Below are positions 21,518-34,506 of a DNA stretch of 64,000 nucleotides, piece after piece. The DNA comes from Rhodamnia argentea (Eukaryota > Streptophyta > Magnoliopsida > Myrtales > Myrtaceae), in the NCBI RefSeq assembly GCF_020921035.1, contig NC_063159.1, positions 8,596,501-8,660,500 on the forward strand, written 5' to 3'. Under the pieces are notes generated by a model. The model worked only from the letters and a program-made list of their open reading frames with translations, was not told the DNA's origin and did no database searches. The position numbers and the translations under genes are program-made. Position 1 is the first letter of the stretch. Each line of letters opens with the position of its first letter.

Positions 21518-23507
21518 ATGGAGGAAATGGAAGATGCGACGTCGATGTTGCCGTTCCTTCCCTTGGAACTGAGGTCGTCGAAGCTCTCGTGGCCGTCGAC
21601 GTCGGTGGAGGCTCTGGAGGCCATGTCCAGAGGCCCAGACCACAGCCGCGTGGAGTCTGGCGAAGTGCTCGCCATGGCCGTCTCTCACATGCGAGACGGC
21701 TCCGAGCCCTTCTTCGCTCCTTTTGCTGCCGAAGGCTACGCGCTCTTCTTCGACGATGTACTTCGGATTAATCATCAATTTCGTCTGCTTCTAGCTTGCT
21801 GATTGAAGTTCTATTCGTTCGTATGCGTGCGTGCGATTGGCGTCTTCGTGTGCGTTTGAGTTTGAAATTTCTCCTGCAGCTCATGTCTCGCGAGGATGCA
21901 GAGAAGTGGTTCAAGGAGGTAATCCCGTTTCTGGCTAATCTGTTGCTGCGGTTGCCTAAGCTGTTGGAAGATCACTGGAAACATCCTTACGGCTATTCTC
22001 GTTCGAGGAAACGGCGGGTCAGAACCGGTCTTCGCATATTGGACCGCCAACAAGCAGGGATGGTTATCCTGAACCGGGTACGATTTGGAATTTATTCTTT
22101 CCGTACTTTGACTTATATTGACTAAATAAATACGAAATGCATGTTAAAAAAGCTTAACTGTTTCGAAGGCGAGAAGTGGTTTATGTTATGATGAGTAGAG
22201 ATGCTCCTGGTAGTGTGATTGGTTTGAGATAAAAGGTCGTTCTGTTGTAATTGACGGTGTTCGAAAATGGTGTACATCCGGTGAACAGAATGAATTATTT
22301 AGAATGGCTGCTTTTTCTAGATGGAGAATTGGTCTTACTTATGCATTGCGTATAATTAGGGTGAAAAGAGTTTAGAATAAACCGAGGAAACTTCTGGTTG
22401 AATCAGAGCACTTTTGGGGGAATGAAGCTGTAGGATTCATGCCTAATTGTCCTTGTATGGTCATATTTTTCAGGAATTGATTGCTGCTCTTCTGGCTTGC
22501 TCTTTCTTTTCCCTGTTCCCAGTCATTGAGAGAGGTTCTAAAGATCTTCCCATGATCAACTTCGATAAATTGTTTGCGTATGTAACCTTCTAGTTATTTG
22601 TATTTATGTAGAATAACCTTGTTTGGTCTGTACTTTAACATTTTGTTAAGATTTTAATTGTGATGTGTATGCGCTTTGGCTGTAATGACTGGACTTAGAT
22701 TTGAGTAAGGTGTGAATCTCTTTGGTTCTCTCTGTTAACTAGTTTCTAGCTGTGAATCTCTTTGGTTCTGTCTGTTAACTAGTTTCAAATAATTAGTTGT
22801 GCATGGAGATCTTGGTGCATTTTTCCCATACTGTATGGATAATGTTAAAGAGACTGTTGCAGTAAATAAGATCATTAGTTGAGCAATGACTCCTCAACCA
22901 TGTGAATTCTTATTGCTTCACAATATTTTAAGAATACTCACAGTAGGTGAAATGGCACTAGTAGTTCTTGTACTCTGGCCCAAAATTCAAAACCATCCCT
23001 TAACTTTTTTTCGGTCAAAATCGTCCCTATACTTTTCTATTGTCGATTGATTTGTGCTAACATGGACAACCAGATTGCTGAGTTGGACGTCGGAGTACAT
23101 GTGTACTGTTCTGATTTGAAAAGTTTTTCCTGTGGTATCACCACATTAGCCAACATAAATTTTTAAAAAATAAAGCAAGAGAGAGAGATTTGGAACTCCT
23201 AGCCATAGTGGCTAGAGCTTCTTTGAGCTCACAGCCATGGCCCTCGTTGAACACAGCCATGACTGTTCGAGCTTAGCCTACTACGCTTTGTCCAGGTCGA
23301 CCATGACCACTTGAGCTTCGTCAACCTTGCTGCCACGGCAGCTAGAGCTTCTTCGAGCTTCCGGCCATGTCCACTCGAGCTTCGTCAAGATCAGTCATGG
23401 TGTTTGCATCTTCTTCAAGCTTGGGTTAATGGCTGCTTGGGGTCAGCAAATTTCTAATGGCGTTTACACAATGTTAGCAAATTCCATTAGTGGACCGACT
23501 AGGGATG

Positions 23508-23539
<32 letters not shown>

Positions 23540-26500
23540 TCAGCAAATTTCTAATGGCGTTTACACCATGTTAGCAAATTCCATTAGTGGACCGACTAGG
23601 GATGGAGAGAGAGAGAGAGAGAGGTCAGCAAATTTCTAATGGCATTTACACCATGTTAGCAAATTCCATTAGTGGACCGACTAGGGATGGACACTTTTTC
23701 TAATGGCATTTAAACCATGCTAGCAAATTCCATTAGTGGACCAACTAAGGATGGACACCTTTTGACGGTTTCGATTTTTGAACTAAGGTACACGGACCAA
23801 CGGTGACATTTTACTTGCACAGTGTTTATCATTACAACTTATAAATGTCCTATCTCTTACTGTCCAGTTTCCAATCATTACCTGAGCTTCTTGGAGATAC
23901 CCATGGTTTGCTTCATTTGCTCTATCTCTTTAGTTTGTCGGACAACTAAATGTAGTGGTCCCTTGCATCTTAACCATATGCTTATCACTTTATCCCTTTA
24001 AGAGATGATTGCCCCAGCCATCTAAGCGATCCTCGTCATTACACTTAAAACTTTTGAGGACAATTTCAGGGGCCGTTAGAAAGGCTGCTATTAGTTGATG
24101 GATAGGATTAGAATGGAGGAGCATGTCGTCTTTGTGCCTTTGTACCTCTTAACTTTTTTTTGACGATATATTGATTTTGTTGTTTAATCTTGGGAAATAC
24201 ATTGGCATCATTTTCAGGAATCTGTATGAGAGTTATGATGAAAAGCAAGAAAGCAAGATGAAATGTATCACACACTATTTTCATCGTATAAGTTCAACTA
24301 TTCCTGTGGGGGTTGTCTCATTTGAGAGGAAAGTTCTTCCACTGGAAAGTGATCCTCTTGTGCCTTATGGGATGGTGGACTTCTGGAGTAAGTCTGCCTT
24401 TCCTCTCTGCCACCTTGAGGTAACAGTTGGAACGAACAAGTGAAATAGGTAGTTGAACCTGTTTTGTTTTGCATTATGTAGTTTTTCCTTCTCATACTTC
24501 TCTGAGGTCTCTGTGTAAATTTTAGGTACATGATTCTGGCCTCATGGAAGACCATTCTGGTGAAGTTCTTCAAGTTGATTTTGCAAACAAATATATTGGC
24601 GGTGGTGCTCTTAATAGGGGCTGTGTTCAGGTATAACTTCCTAGATGTGTGGACTTGATTATACAAATGAAAGAGGTTAATTTGTGTTAGGCAGTGCATT
24701 AATAGATCCTTGGGATGTTCATGGCTGTACTTAACCATAGATTACAGATGTTTATTAGGTGGTTTATCTGATGCATCTTTCTTATTGTCTCCCTCTGTAA
24801 AGGTAAGTTCAGAGAAGGGCGAGAGAGTCACATTTAGTATTGTTTGGCAATGACATACTTGAGGTTTCCAGATTCTGCCATCTCCTTTTCTGACGATCTT
24901 TAGGCCTTGTTTACTTTAGAGACTAAAACGGCAAAGAAGTTCTTTCTGGAAAATGAATTTTCTTTTCACCGGACGGGTGGAAGATGGATGTGATAATGGA
25001 GTTCATAATGAGTCTTAAATCATGTGCAAGCAGTACCTATGTTTTCGTTGTTTTATTAGATTGCCTTTAATGGTGTTCTTTTTTATGGTCAAGCATGATA
25101 TGCTGCTCAAATAACATGCAGGAAGAGATACTTTTCATGATCAATCCTGAATTGATTGTCGGAATGCTTTTCTTGCCAGCCTTGGCAGACAATGAAGCTA
25201 TAGAAATTGTGGGTACTGAAAGGTTTGCAAATTATACAGGGTGAGTATGGACATTTGCCTTGGTAAACTCAAAGTGATATGTAGTAGTTGTGATGCTTTT
25301 CTTAATTATCGATGTCACTGCGAGAATTTTGAATTATGTAATATCTATGGACTGAACTATGGCTCGTACTGGATCAAGATGTCCACATGAACTGTTGTTT
25401 TTTCACGTTTCAATTTCTGAATATTACAACATAAAAAGTGTTGCAGGTCCTCAAAGACAAGCTGCTTTCACTTTGTAGCACTATTGGTTCCCTGTCTGAA
25501 AAATGAAAATATGGAATTTTTCAAATTACGTCAGATTCAGAGTTGGATGCGGACTGCTTAGTAATGTTTACTTCTTTGCCTCCTCTCTTTTCGCTCAATT
25601 GACAGTGTTCGATGGAGAATTATAAACAATTGTTGTAGGCTTCCACAGAAGAAGGTTTCTAATGTAGAAGGTGTATGCACAATTTTGTGATTGATTTGAG
25701 TTTGAGCTAACTGAGTAATCCTTCTTGAACATGCTTGTTTTTATTAGAAATTACTTTGATTATTCAGCTGGTAGGTATACATCTTTTAATTCTGTCTGAA
25801 TTGACTTCACTTTATGATGGCTTCTGAATTGTGCTTGAACTTGAAGGGGTGCAGGTATGCTTCTTCATTCAAATTTTCTGGTGACTATATTGACAAAAGA
25901 GACACTGATTGCATGGGAAGGCGTAGAACGAGAAATGTTGCAATAGATGCATTATGCAGACCAGGGATTAAGCAGTATAAATTACAACTCCTTCTGAGGT
26001 ATTGTGGAGTTTTTTTCCCCATGATTTCCTGTCATCGTTAGCTCTTACATGTGTAAGCTGGACAAGAAAGAAGGATGAAGCCATCTCAAATGGAAATCCG
26101 CTTATTTTAGTTACCAATTCATTAAATGCCCTCTTTGCTGGATTTACAAGTAATACACAGGGTCAAGAAATAAAGGTTGGAGTGAAGGTTCTATTCTACC
26201 CTTTTTCGTGCTGGCTTAATCTTGGATACAGTGTCACTTGCTGAAACCACTCCAGGGCATCTTCAGGATGGATTTTCTTATCAAATAAAGCTTTTAAAAA
26301 TGCAAAATCAAGATCATATGAAGAGCGACTTTTAATCAAAGCAATTGGAATTTCCCTTTGAATTGTCTATGAAATTGTGTCCAGGATGTTAAATCTGTCA
26401 TTTGGCTCTGTTGTAGAGTAGACTCTAGGGTTCACAGTCTACGAGGTAAGTCCGGTCAAATGAGAGTCGAAAACGTATCAATGAGAAGATGATGTCTTAC

Positions 26501-29500
26501 TAGACTGTTCAGTTATGTAGTTGGAGACATTTCTTCCTTGGATCTTTTCCTTTCACTTGCCAAATGAAATTTCATAATAAGTAACAAAGAATTAGATTAT
26601 CCAATTTTAATAGGAAGCTAAAATGAGATTGTAGCTAAAAAAAAAAAAACAAAAACAAAAGCAAAAACTTATAGCATGATCAACTATAAGACAAGTGAGA
26701 CTAAGGAGAGTATTAAACAATATCCAAATTGAACAAGGTTCTGAGAACCATGTGTTTCAGCTGAGCTGAAGACAAAACCGCATTTGCCAAGAATAAATTG
26801 TCTCGGAAATTTTTAGAGTTGTCTTTTCTATTGGTTCCTTGGTTGGTCGGAAAGGAAGTAAAATAGAGGAACTTTCCATCGATGGCCTAGAAAGAAATAA
26901 GTCCTTGATTGATTTTAGATGTTGCTCACTTGCTTGTTGCAATCACAGGGAGATTAATAAGGCATTTTGTGGCTTCTCTGATGACTCCAAGTACCAGTTG
27001 TATGAGAGGGTCTTCCAGGAAAATTGTTTAGCAGGATTGGTTGATGGCCGAGTCCAAGTCTCAAATCATGTATCTGGGGATGATGCTTTGGTCAGGGATT
27101 TTCACATTTTGCAGTATCATTTTTCTTCTTTTGTTAAGTCATTGTTTCTATGTATATGTAAATCCAGTTCTACTTATCTGAGGATGCTGTCTGTTTTTGG
27201 ACTGCAGAGAGATCCTGCAACATTCACAAGAACTGAAGGAGGAGCAAGGGACAAAGAGGTCCCAGATGCCGAGGCTTTAACTCAGATACCTGATGATGAT
27301 GACAATATTGGAATTGTGACGGGAAACTGGGGTTGTGGAGCCTTTGGAGGTGATCCTGAGCTGAAGAGCGTGATTCAGTGGCTTGCTGCTTCTCAGGTGA
27401 TATTATCCTTTTTACTTAGCAATATCTTACAATTGAGAATCATTTTATTTTATGTGGCAATGCTAAATATGAGTGAGCAGGTTTATCTGATGTCTACACA
27501 TTTAGGAATATACAAGGTGTTATGACGTTTGTCAGTGCATAACATCTTAACTACAATAAACAAGTATAGTTGAATGATCAATTTAAAGTTTTCCAAGCAT
27601 GAGGATGCTTGAAGTTTTGAGATGCAGGTACATCACAAGAAGGAAGTTTGTGAGTAGAAATGTTTGATCATAACCAGACAGGAACAACTTTGTCAGAAAA
27701 AAGATGGATGTGGTATGAGATATAAGATTGAAACATGGGATCAGTTTAAGAAGTGTCAGAATAGTTAGTGGCAAAAATACTTCATTATAGGCAGCCCACA
27801 CTTATCTATTGGTCTTTTTTAATGTATATGGAAAAGAAAAGAAGAGACAAGTCTACAGTCAATAACCTAAAGAGGAGAAAGCTTTAATAATTTTGTGAAC
27901 CAGATTTTTAGAGGGCTTGGGCAATCATGGCTGATCAGGCCAAAATTCTAAGGTTCTGTCATTCGGCCATACGATCCCCTCTATCTTTTCTGGACCCATT
28001 CAATTACCTTAAAGAGCTAGCAAAATTGCATGAGAATATTCAAGGTGGATGGATTGGGCAGGCCCAGAAAGGAAATCCATCATCTAAGCCTGCCTATGTT
28101 CACAAAATTTTAAAATGGGCTCAACCTAGTTCAGTGAATAATTTGAACCAAGCCAGATCAAACGTTGGTGAGGAATATAAAATCCATTCAGCTTCTATGG
28201 TCTGCAGAAAGGACTTGAGCTTGTGAATTGGCCCATCATAGACATTGGCATTAGCTTCTGGACTTTTTTAGTGTAAAATAAACTGAAGGTTTTGATGCTA
28301 AATTATTATGGTTGTCAATGAGTAGATGAAGGAGCCAAGTACTAAGAAGACTTGTGAAGGTGGTTTCTGGCAGGATACTTTCTTACTATGGTGGTCATTA
28401 TCTGTCAATTGCCAACTTTAGTATAGTCAGCATAAGTCATAGTTAAGTTTAAAACGAGGGTTTAGAATGTTGCGAAAAACATGAAGAAGATGGAGTATGG
28501 ACACTTGCCAAACTATCATCTATGATAATTGATTGCTTAAGGATTTTCATTGATAAAATAGATCAGAATTTATTTGCCCATTGCCAAACCCTGCTTTTCT
28601 GGTTAATTGAATCATTTCACTTTGTGAGGTTATTTAATGAGTGGAAAGTGATTGAACAGATGAACCTAGTACAGTATTTAAAGGGATGACATGGATTTAT
28701 CTGAAAAAACTAGAGTTGCCAGTTCAGGGAGATATTTTTCTGTAGAAATTGGTCAACTTTTATTAAGGATTTGGTTAGGGGACTGTAAAGTAGATCACTA
28801 AGAGGGATATTATAGGGTAAGAGTAGCTTGGCAGGGTAAAATGAAAATGGGCCATTTTAGTTTACCATAAATATCTCTTTTGGATTTTCCTTATGGTTCA
28901 TCTGTTATTATCTTTTGCTGGAGAATGAAAAGCTATACATTAGACAACCTAACTAAAGTTTTGAGGATAGGAGGTTGGCAGTGCTAGGTAATATATGTCT
29001 GCAACTAAGCCTCTTGCGCTGGCATTGATCATGTAGAACTAGGTTTTTCGGATATCTTAAAACAAAGATTTTGCAATATGAGGATTTCATCTTTGTTGAC
29101 TTAAACCTCGTCCTGTTCTTTTCTTATGTTTGGACATAATAGTCTGCTCTTACTTTGCTAAATTTTCAACAGATTCCACTAGTTGATGGAATGTGTAGGG
29201 CATCGATGTCTCTTTTGAGAATGACATTTCAACATTTTTGTTTCATTAGATTCATGTCTGTCTGCATATTTTTCAGGCATTGAGACCCTTCATTTCATAT
29301 TATACATTTGGTGTGGAGGCATTGCAGAACCTACGTCAGGTACTTTTTGTTATTTCGCATGGTTCAGATCAATGGCAGTAGCTTTAGTAAGATCTTTCCA
29401 ATTTCTGTTGCATTCTTCTGACACTAAGTTTCTGTTGACTTTAAGTTCCCACCAGTTATTTTCCACAAGGAAGTTCAGTTTCCCACCTTTTATTTCCGAA

Positions 29501-29873
29501 GCTTTTTTTAAGGTTATTCCTAATTTGCTTTTCGGCTGCATGTTGTAGCAGTTGTATAATAGCAAACGGGATGGTGTTATTCATATTTTACTTAGCCTTT
29601 TGCCTTCAATCATGGTCGTTAATTGTTTTTCTTCAATTGCTAGATTCTGTGAACCCAACGTTAAAGGAGATCAGCTCTCTTTTTTATGATGTCGAGCAGG
29701 TGAGTCGATGGATATTGTTGCATGGATGGACAGTGGGAGACCTTTGGAATATGTTGGTGGAGTACTCATCGCAGAGATTCAAACAAGAAACGAAGCTCGG
29801 TTTCTTCGCCTGGTTGCTTCCATCTGTGACAGCTGATGATGCCATGACATTTAATGCACTTGATGCTACCTAG
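21518..29873 (+). CDS. PARG1: Poly(ADP-ribose) glycohydrolase 1 (11 exons)
   Basis: The enzyme hydrolyses ribose-ribose bonds of poly(ADP-ribose), reversing PARP action in the nucleus; in Arabidopsis PARG1 (TEJ) it affects the clock and stress responses. Exons: 21518-21757, 21880-22077, 22474-22577, 24218-24419, 24526-24630, 25122-25240, 25855-25998, 26949-27069 (donor uncertain), 27208-27396, 29277-29339, 29700-29873. All junctions fit GT-AG and phase, giving 552 residues against about 548 in Arabidopsis. The N-terminal helical part ([20 protein letters not shown]) is followed by the macrodomain-like catalytic core with the signature [16 protein letters not shown] at about 273-275 and catalytic Glu 284/285. 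[15 protein letters not shown] and [12 protein letters not shown] are further conserved blocks. The gene looks intact. The 21518 start matches the family start. Confidence 0.96.
22708..22787 (+). repeat. Two-copy ~40-base tandem repeat in PARG intron 3
   Basis: TGTGAATCTCTTTGGTTCT...CTGTTAACTAGTTTC occurs twice in a row with one or two differences. Confidence 0.75.
22945..23814. mobile_element. Terminal-inverted-repeat element in PARG intron 3
   Basis: The left end GTGAAATGGCAC...TTGTACTCTGG and the right end (reverse complement GTAAAATGTCACC...GTGTACCTTAG) are inverted over about 50 bases. Flanks share CACAGT. Length and TIR style suggest a Mutator-like nonautonomous element. Its interior includes the GAGCTTCGTC-type sequence and a minisatellite. 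Confidence 0.6.
23442..23762 (+). repeat. Minisatellite with embedded GA microsatellites
   Basis: Four copies of a unit starting GTCAGCAAATTTCTAATGGC and ending GACTAGGGATGGA follow one another. The first two end in long GA runs, so spacing is 97, 85 and 71-73 bases. The fourth copy lacks the first few bases and has more changes. Confidence 0.9.
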
Positions 29874-31047
29874 ACTCTTATAACTTTACATTTTGCATCG
29901 AATTAACATGTGTGCATTTGTGGAGATTAAGCGAGTAGAATTTTTTTATACATCAAATCATCCTCAAGTAGAAGGGTCACTACCGATGTGTGGGAACACG
30001 AGGTGTTGTGCTGGTCATAGTTGATGAATTATATTGATGCCCATTTAAGCCAATAACCGGCGGTAGCCTGCTATCTTCAATCGGCTAATCCCGTCTACAT
30101 TATCTAAAGCCCCATGCGAAAAAGTCAAGCTGTTTGGCGAAAATAAATTTGGACCACTTTGGGAAAACTAAATGCCTAAGTCATGGGCTTGTAGGGTTTA
30201 ATGACTTTTTTTCTTTCAGTGCAACCTTACGGATAATTTTGTATTGCGCTCTTGCTCTCAAAAAACGCTGTTCATCTTCTTTAACCCATCGTCTCTCTGT
30301 CTTCTTCAAAGTATGTCTATGTGCTCAATGGTTGTTTATGTTGCGGTCGCCAGTTGCTGAGGTCGAGGTCGCCTAGGTTGGGATTGCATGTCGATCGAGG
30401 ATCGACCATCGAAGTCGCACAGGTCAAGGCTTGACCCATCATCTTCTTCAACCCATCGTCGTCTATCTTCTTCGAGAGGTCGCGCGACCTTAGTGGCCCA
30501 TGGTCTGGTTCCAGCAGCCCTCGCCTGGGGTGGTCTGTTCATCTTCTCCAACGTTGCCCTCTCTTGTGACTATTGGGCAAGATCTGGAGGTCGAGGGACA
30601 ATGATGGTCGAGTGTCATGGTCGCCGATGGTCCACATCGGAGCCCCCGCTTGAGCTCGCAATGGCCCTCAGAGCCATTGCCGGAGCCTCAAGATGATGAA
30701 CAGTAGCTCCCTTTGCCTTTTCATTTTTGTTCTTCAAAACTATCTTGTAAAAGACTTCACACAACTCACTTTCACCCCTTTATCCGTGCGAAACACGAAC
30801 AAAACGCAAGATCGACGCAACTAATGCACGGTCGGTTGATGCAAACACAAAACAGAGAGACAAGCCAATCTTAAGTTGCCGGTGCTCCTATCCTCAAGTA
30901 CACCGGGTGTCCGTGAGAGATTGTAGCAGTCGCTCGAGTGAGAGCATAGAGTTTGCGTTACCAGGCCCTTTGGAACTGAGAAGGCTCTTTGCAAATATTT
31001 ATCGGTCATCATAGATTCATTCGCATCCCTGATGGACATCAGATAAA
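29874..31047. other. PARG downstream region
   Basis: It contains the presumed PARG 3' untranslated region and then a moderately GC-rich stretch (30280-30700) with repeated CTTCTTCAACCCATCG words. The latter is open on both strands because of composition; no protein family is recognised. Confidence 0.4.
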
Positions 31048-31387
31048 GGGTGCATTCGAATCAGCTTTCTCAAGGATTTTGGACTTTGGAAAAATGCTGG
31101 GGTGTTTGGCAAGCATTTTCAATGGACATTTGGCCAAATGTCAGTCTTAAGAAGGCTGAAAGCCCCTACTAGCGTTGGGCTTTAAGCATTTTCAGAATGC
31201 GAAAGGCCCCGTTAATGAAAAATAGTGAATTGCCTATTTTGCCCTCAAAACCTTAAATCCAACTACAATTCATCTTCCTTCTTTAAAGGATTTTTATCAA
31301 ATGCCATTTGCATTTTCCAAAGCCACTTAAGCTAAAGACATTTGCATTTGCTCAAAGCCCATTTCTAAAAGCCGAACCAAACGCACC
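31048..31387. mobile_element. hAT-like MITE
   Basis: The left end GGGTGCATTCGAATCAGCTT and the reverse complement of the right end GGTGCGTTTGGTTCGGCTTT form imperfect terminal inverted repeats. The interior has repeated GCATTTGCATTT/GGCCAAATG words. Flanking ATAAA occurs on both sides, but no full 8-base target duplication is certain. Confidence 0.6.
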
Positions 31388-31758
31388 ATAAAAATTACAA
31401 AAAATATGTTTTCGTTGTGAACTTAGCATTTTGTTTACGTCGGATGTCTCTGAAAACATCCGTTGTGAATCGACATTGATATTGGAGTTATTTGCTTATT
31501 AATAGTTATGGCAGATCAAAGTCAGTTTCATTTTAAAATTTTTCGAGACTTAAATAAATAAAATCAAGAACTTTTATTGTATTATTGCGTCGTGTAAAAG
31601 ATAAAAAAGAAAATTCTAAAGTTTTATGAGGTTTTCAACTTTGTTTGGACTTTTTCTTTATTGCAAATTTCAAAAGTTTCACGTCGCAATTTAATCTTTT
31701 TTTGTCTGTTACAATCTCTTAAAATTCATATTATCAATATTGACATATGAAATTAAAA

Positions 31759-31781
31759 AGAGAGAGAGAGAGAGAGAGAGA
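31759..31781 (+). repeat. GA microsatellite upstream of MRL7
   Basis: About 11 AG units followed by a T run, lying roughly 100-150 bases before the likely transcribed region of the MRL7/SVR4 gene. CT/GA runs are common in plant core promoters. Confidence 0.7.
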
Positions 31782-32130
31782 TTTTTTTTTTTTTTCTGTT
31801 TTCAATTTAAAAATATATATTTAAAAAATAAGTCGCCTCCCCTGTCTTTTCTCTCACACCCAAAAGCACAGATTTTTACGTGTGTTGGATAATCCCCTGT
31901 TCCTCTCTCTCAGCAGGCGAGGTGATGCGCCACCAAATTCCATACAGCTCCAAGCCAACCAGCCAGGTGAAGGTCAGTCTCCACTTTCCACTTGTCTGCA
32001 ACTTCTTCTATGTCTCTCCATTTTTTTTTCTTACTCTTTCCGCGTCTCGAACACATATATAAATCCCCACTAGTGTATTTGTTCTGTGAGTACGCCGCAC
32101 GCTGGTGATTAGCTAACTTCCCATCTTCAG

Positions 32131-32565
32131 CTTTGTTGAAGAGGCTCGGGGAGAGACAAGTGGAGGGAATTGCAGAAGCTGAGGACAGACTTGTGGGTGA
32201 GAGCCCATTCCCAAGCTCTAGGTAAGGAATTTCAGCAGTCGGTTCCTAACTTTTCGGTGAATTTTTTGTGATGGCTATGGGTTTTCTTTCTTTGGTCGAA
32301 ATGATGGCTATAGTTTATGATCTATATGTTATAAGGCTCGTATGCTGTTATGGTCACTGGGTATGCCTTCGTTCTGCACGTTACCGCGGTTGGCGTCCCT
32401 GTACTCAGCTTGGAGTTGGGATGTGCCAATAATAATATGATGGGGTTGAGCCAATGAACCTTTTTTTTTTGTTTTTGTGTTAGTATTTTCTCAAAACTTC
32501 TTGTTGAAAGGCCATGATATCATGTTGCTGATGTTATGCTTGATTGGAATTGGCTTTTTGTAGAA
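32131..32565 (+). other. Probable 5' untranslated exon and intron of MRL7
   Basis: A CTTCAG acceptor near 32130 and an AGCTCTAG-GTAAGG donor near 32221 bracket a possible non-coding exon. A second intron would end at TTTTTTGTAG just before the ATG at 32566. An earlier exon may lie at about 31910-31975. Predicted from splice signals only. Confidence 0.45.
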
Positions 32566-34506
32566 ATGGCACTACAGCAAGCAAGTATTCTTCAAGTTCC
32601 GTTGTGCACTCGGAAAGGCCGCAGAACAGTTTCTACTGTACTTTCTAGCTTCAAGACTCCCTTGAAGAATACAGAGGGATGGTTTAGTCTCTCCTCGGTT
32701 AATCTTCATGCACCTTGGCGGGTGTGATTCTTTGGTGTCCACTTAAGTTCTTTCAATGCTTAATTTCGCATTGGCTCTCATTCTTATCTTCCATGCAAAT
32801 TAGGGTGAGGATATGAAAAGCATTGTCGTAGGAGCGTCTAAAACGTCTCATAATCCCAAATTTGTTGGTGGAAAGAAAGAGCGAGATGATGATAGCAGTG
32901 ATTCTGAGTACGAGGAGCAAGATGATGAGGTGAAGGACAATGACCCTCCTCTCATGGATCCTGAAGAGAGGCAGGAGTGGAGAAGGAAAATTAGAGAAGT
33001 GATCGACAAATATCCTGACGTTGAGGAGGAGATAGACCTTGACGAGAGGAGGAAGAAGATGCAGAAGCTCCTGGCTGATTATCCCCTCGTTGTGGACGAG
33101 GATGATCCTGATTGGCCTGATGATGCTGATGGTTGGGGTTTCAATTTGGGCCAATTCTTCAACAAAATCACCATAAAGAATGTTAGGAAAGAAGATGATG
33201 AAAATGATGACAGTGAGAATGAAATTGTGTGGCAAGATGATAATTATATCCGCCCCATCAAAGATATCACTACTTCTGAATGGGAGGAAGCTGTTTTCAA
33301 GGATATTAGTCCTTTGATTGTTCTTGTTCATAACCGCTACAAGAGGTTAGTATATGGTTCTCATTGTTCATCTTTCCACAATTATGTTGCTTGCAAGTCG
33401 ATACATGTAAGGCCTGCCAAGCTATTTAAAAGGTGTCATATCTTCTCTTTTCATGTGGGAAATCAGTGCCACTTTCTTTCTTTGTTGTTTGAGAGAGTAC
33501 ATGATGCTCACTTTTTAACATTTTCCCTTTTGGAATCATAGTTTAAGGTGATAGTAGCATGCACAGTTGCATTTTCTTTTCTGCCACTTTTTGTAGTTCT
33601 TTTGCGACGAAGTCACTTGAGTAGATTTCTTCCAGTTAAATGATTTTTTGACTTATTTTTGGAAGCTAGAAATTCATTTAGCTAAGTATGTTGGCTTGCA
33701 AAACATGAAAATGCTAGTATCTTGAACTCACTTTTACCAGTGCTGTAATTGGTTGAATTTCTGTTGTGTCTAGTGATCATTTGAAATATCGGAAGACAAA
33801 TTGTAAATGTACATCTTTTGATTATTGCCTAGATTAGTTTAGAAAAGAAAAGTGGTTAATTATTTGCTTTTAATATGTTTGTTTGGCTACTTTATGTCGT
33901 AGAAATGGCTGTAGCTCTTGGAGGTAGATAATATGTAGATCTTGGTTGTTTACCCTAGATATACGGTTTGCGTATGTACCATTGCTGAAAGAAACCTTTC
34001 TATTGGAAATTTGTAACTATTTTTAGGCCAAAAGAGAATGAAAAGATCAGGGATGAGTTGGAGAAAGCCGTGCACATAATTTGGAACTGCAGACTACCTT
34101 CACCAAGAGTAAGGAGCATTATGCCTAATTCCCATCATCTATCACCTTGTTAATACCTTCTGACTTGTTATTACTTTCCTGTTAAAAAGTGTGTTGCAGT
34201 TGATGCTATTAAGGAGCCTGAGCTGATATCTGCTCTACAAGTTTCCATCTTTCCTGAGATTATCTTCACTAAAGCTGGGAAGATTTTATATCGTGAAAAG
34301 GGTAACTTACTGCTCATAAATTTTTTTGAAAGGGTTCTTGCAACATAATTCTGGTTATGACCCTTGTTTGACTTGTCAACACAGCTATTCGAACTGCGGA
34401 TGAGTTTTCAAAGATAATGGCGTTCTACTACTATGGAGCAGCCAAGCCACCATGTTTGCACAACAGTGAAGATAGCCAGGAAATGATTCCATGTGTTCGA
34501 GTATAG
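32566..34506 (+). CDS. MRL7: Thioredoxin-like fold protein MRL7 / SVR4 / ECB1, chloroplastic
   Basis: This chloroplast protein is needed for plastid development and plastid-encoded RNA polymerase function in Arabidopsis. Coding exons 32566-32721, 32804-33345, 34027-34108, 34190-34301 and 34385-34506 join in phase to 337 residues; the Arabidopsis protein is about 330. Residues 1-50 resemble a transit peptide (few acids, many Ser/Thr/Arg). Next come an acidic stretch (DDDSSDSEYEEQDDE), DPEERQEWRRKIREV, the LLADYPLVVDEDDPDWPDDA block, and the thioredoxin-like domain (EWEEAVFKDISPLIVLVHNR; VSIFPEIIFTKAGKILYREK; IMAFYYYGAAKPP). A canonical CxxC is absent, as in this family. A paralogue, MRL7-like, exists in plants, and I cannot fully exclude that assignment. 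Confidence 0.9.

Noticed and set aside
30336-30696. Overlapping open frames on both strands
   Set aside because: GC-rich repetitive composition opens both strands at once; no family resemblance or splice context.
32753-33331. 192-codon minus-strand frame
   Set aside because: Antisense of MRL7 exon 2, whose acidic codons read as hydrophobic on the other strand.
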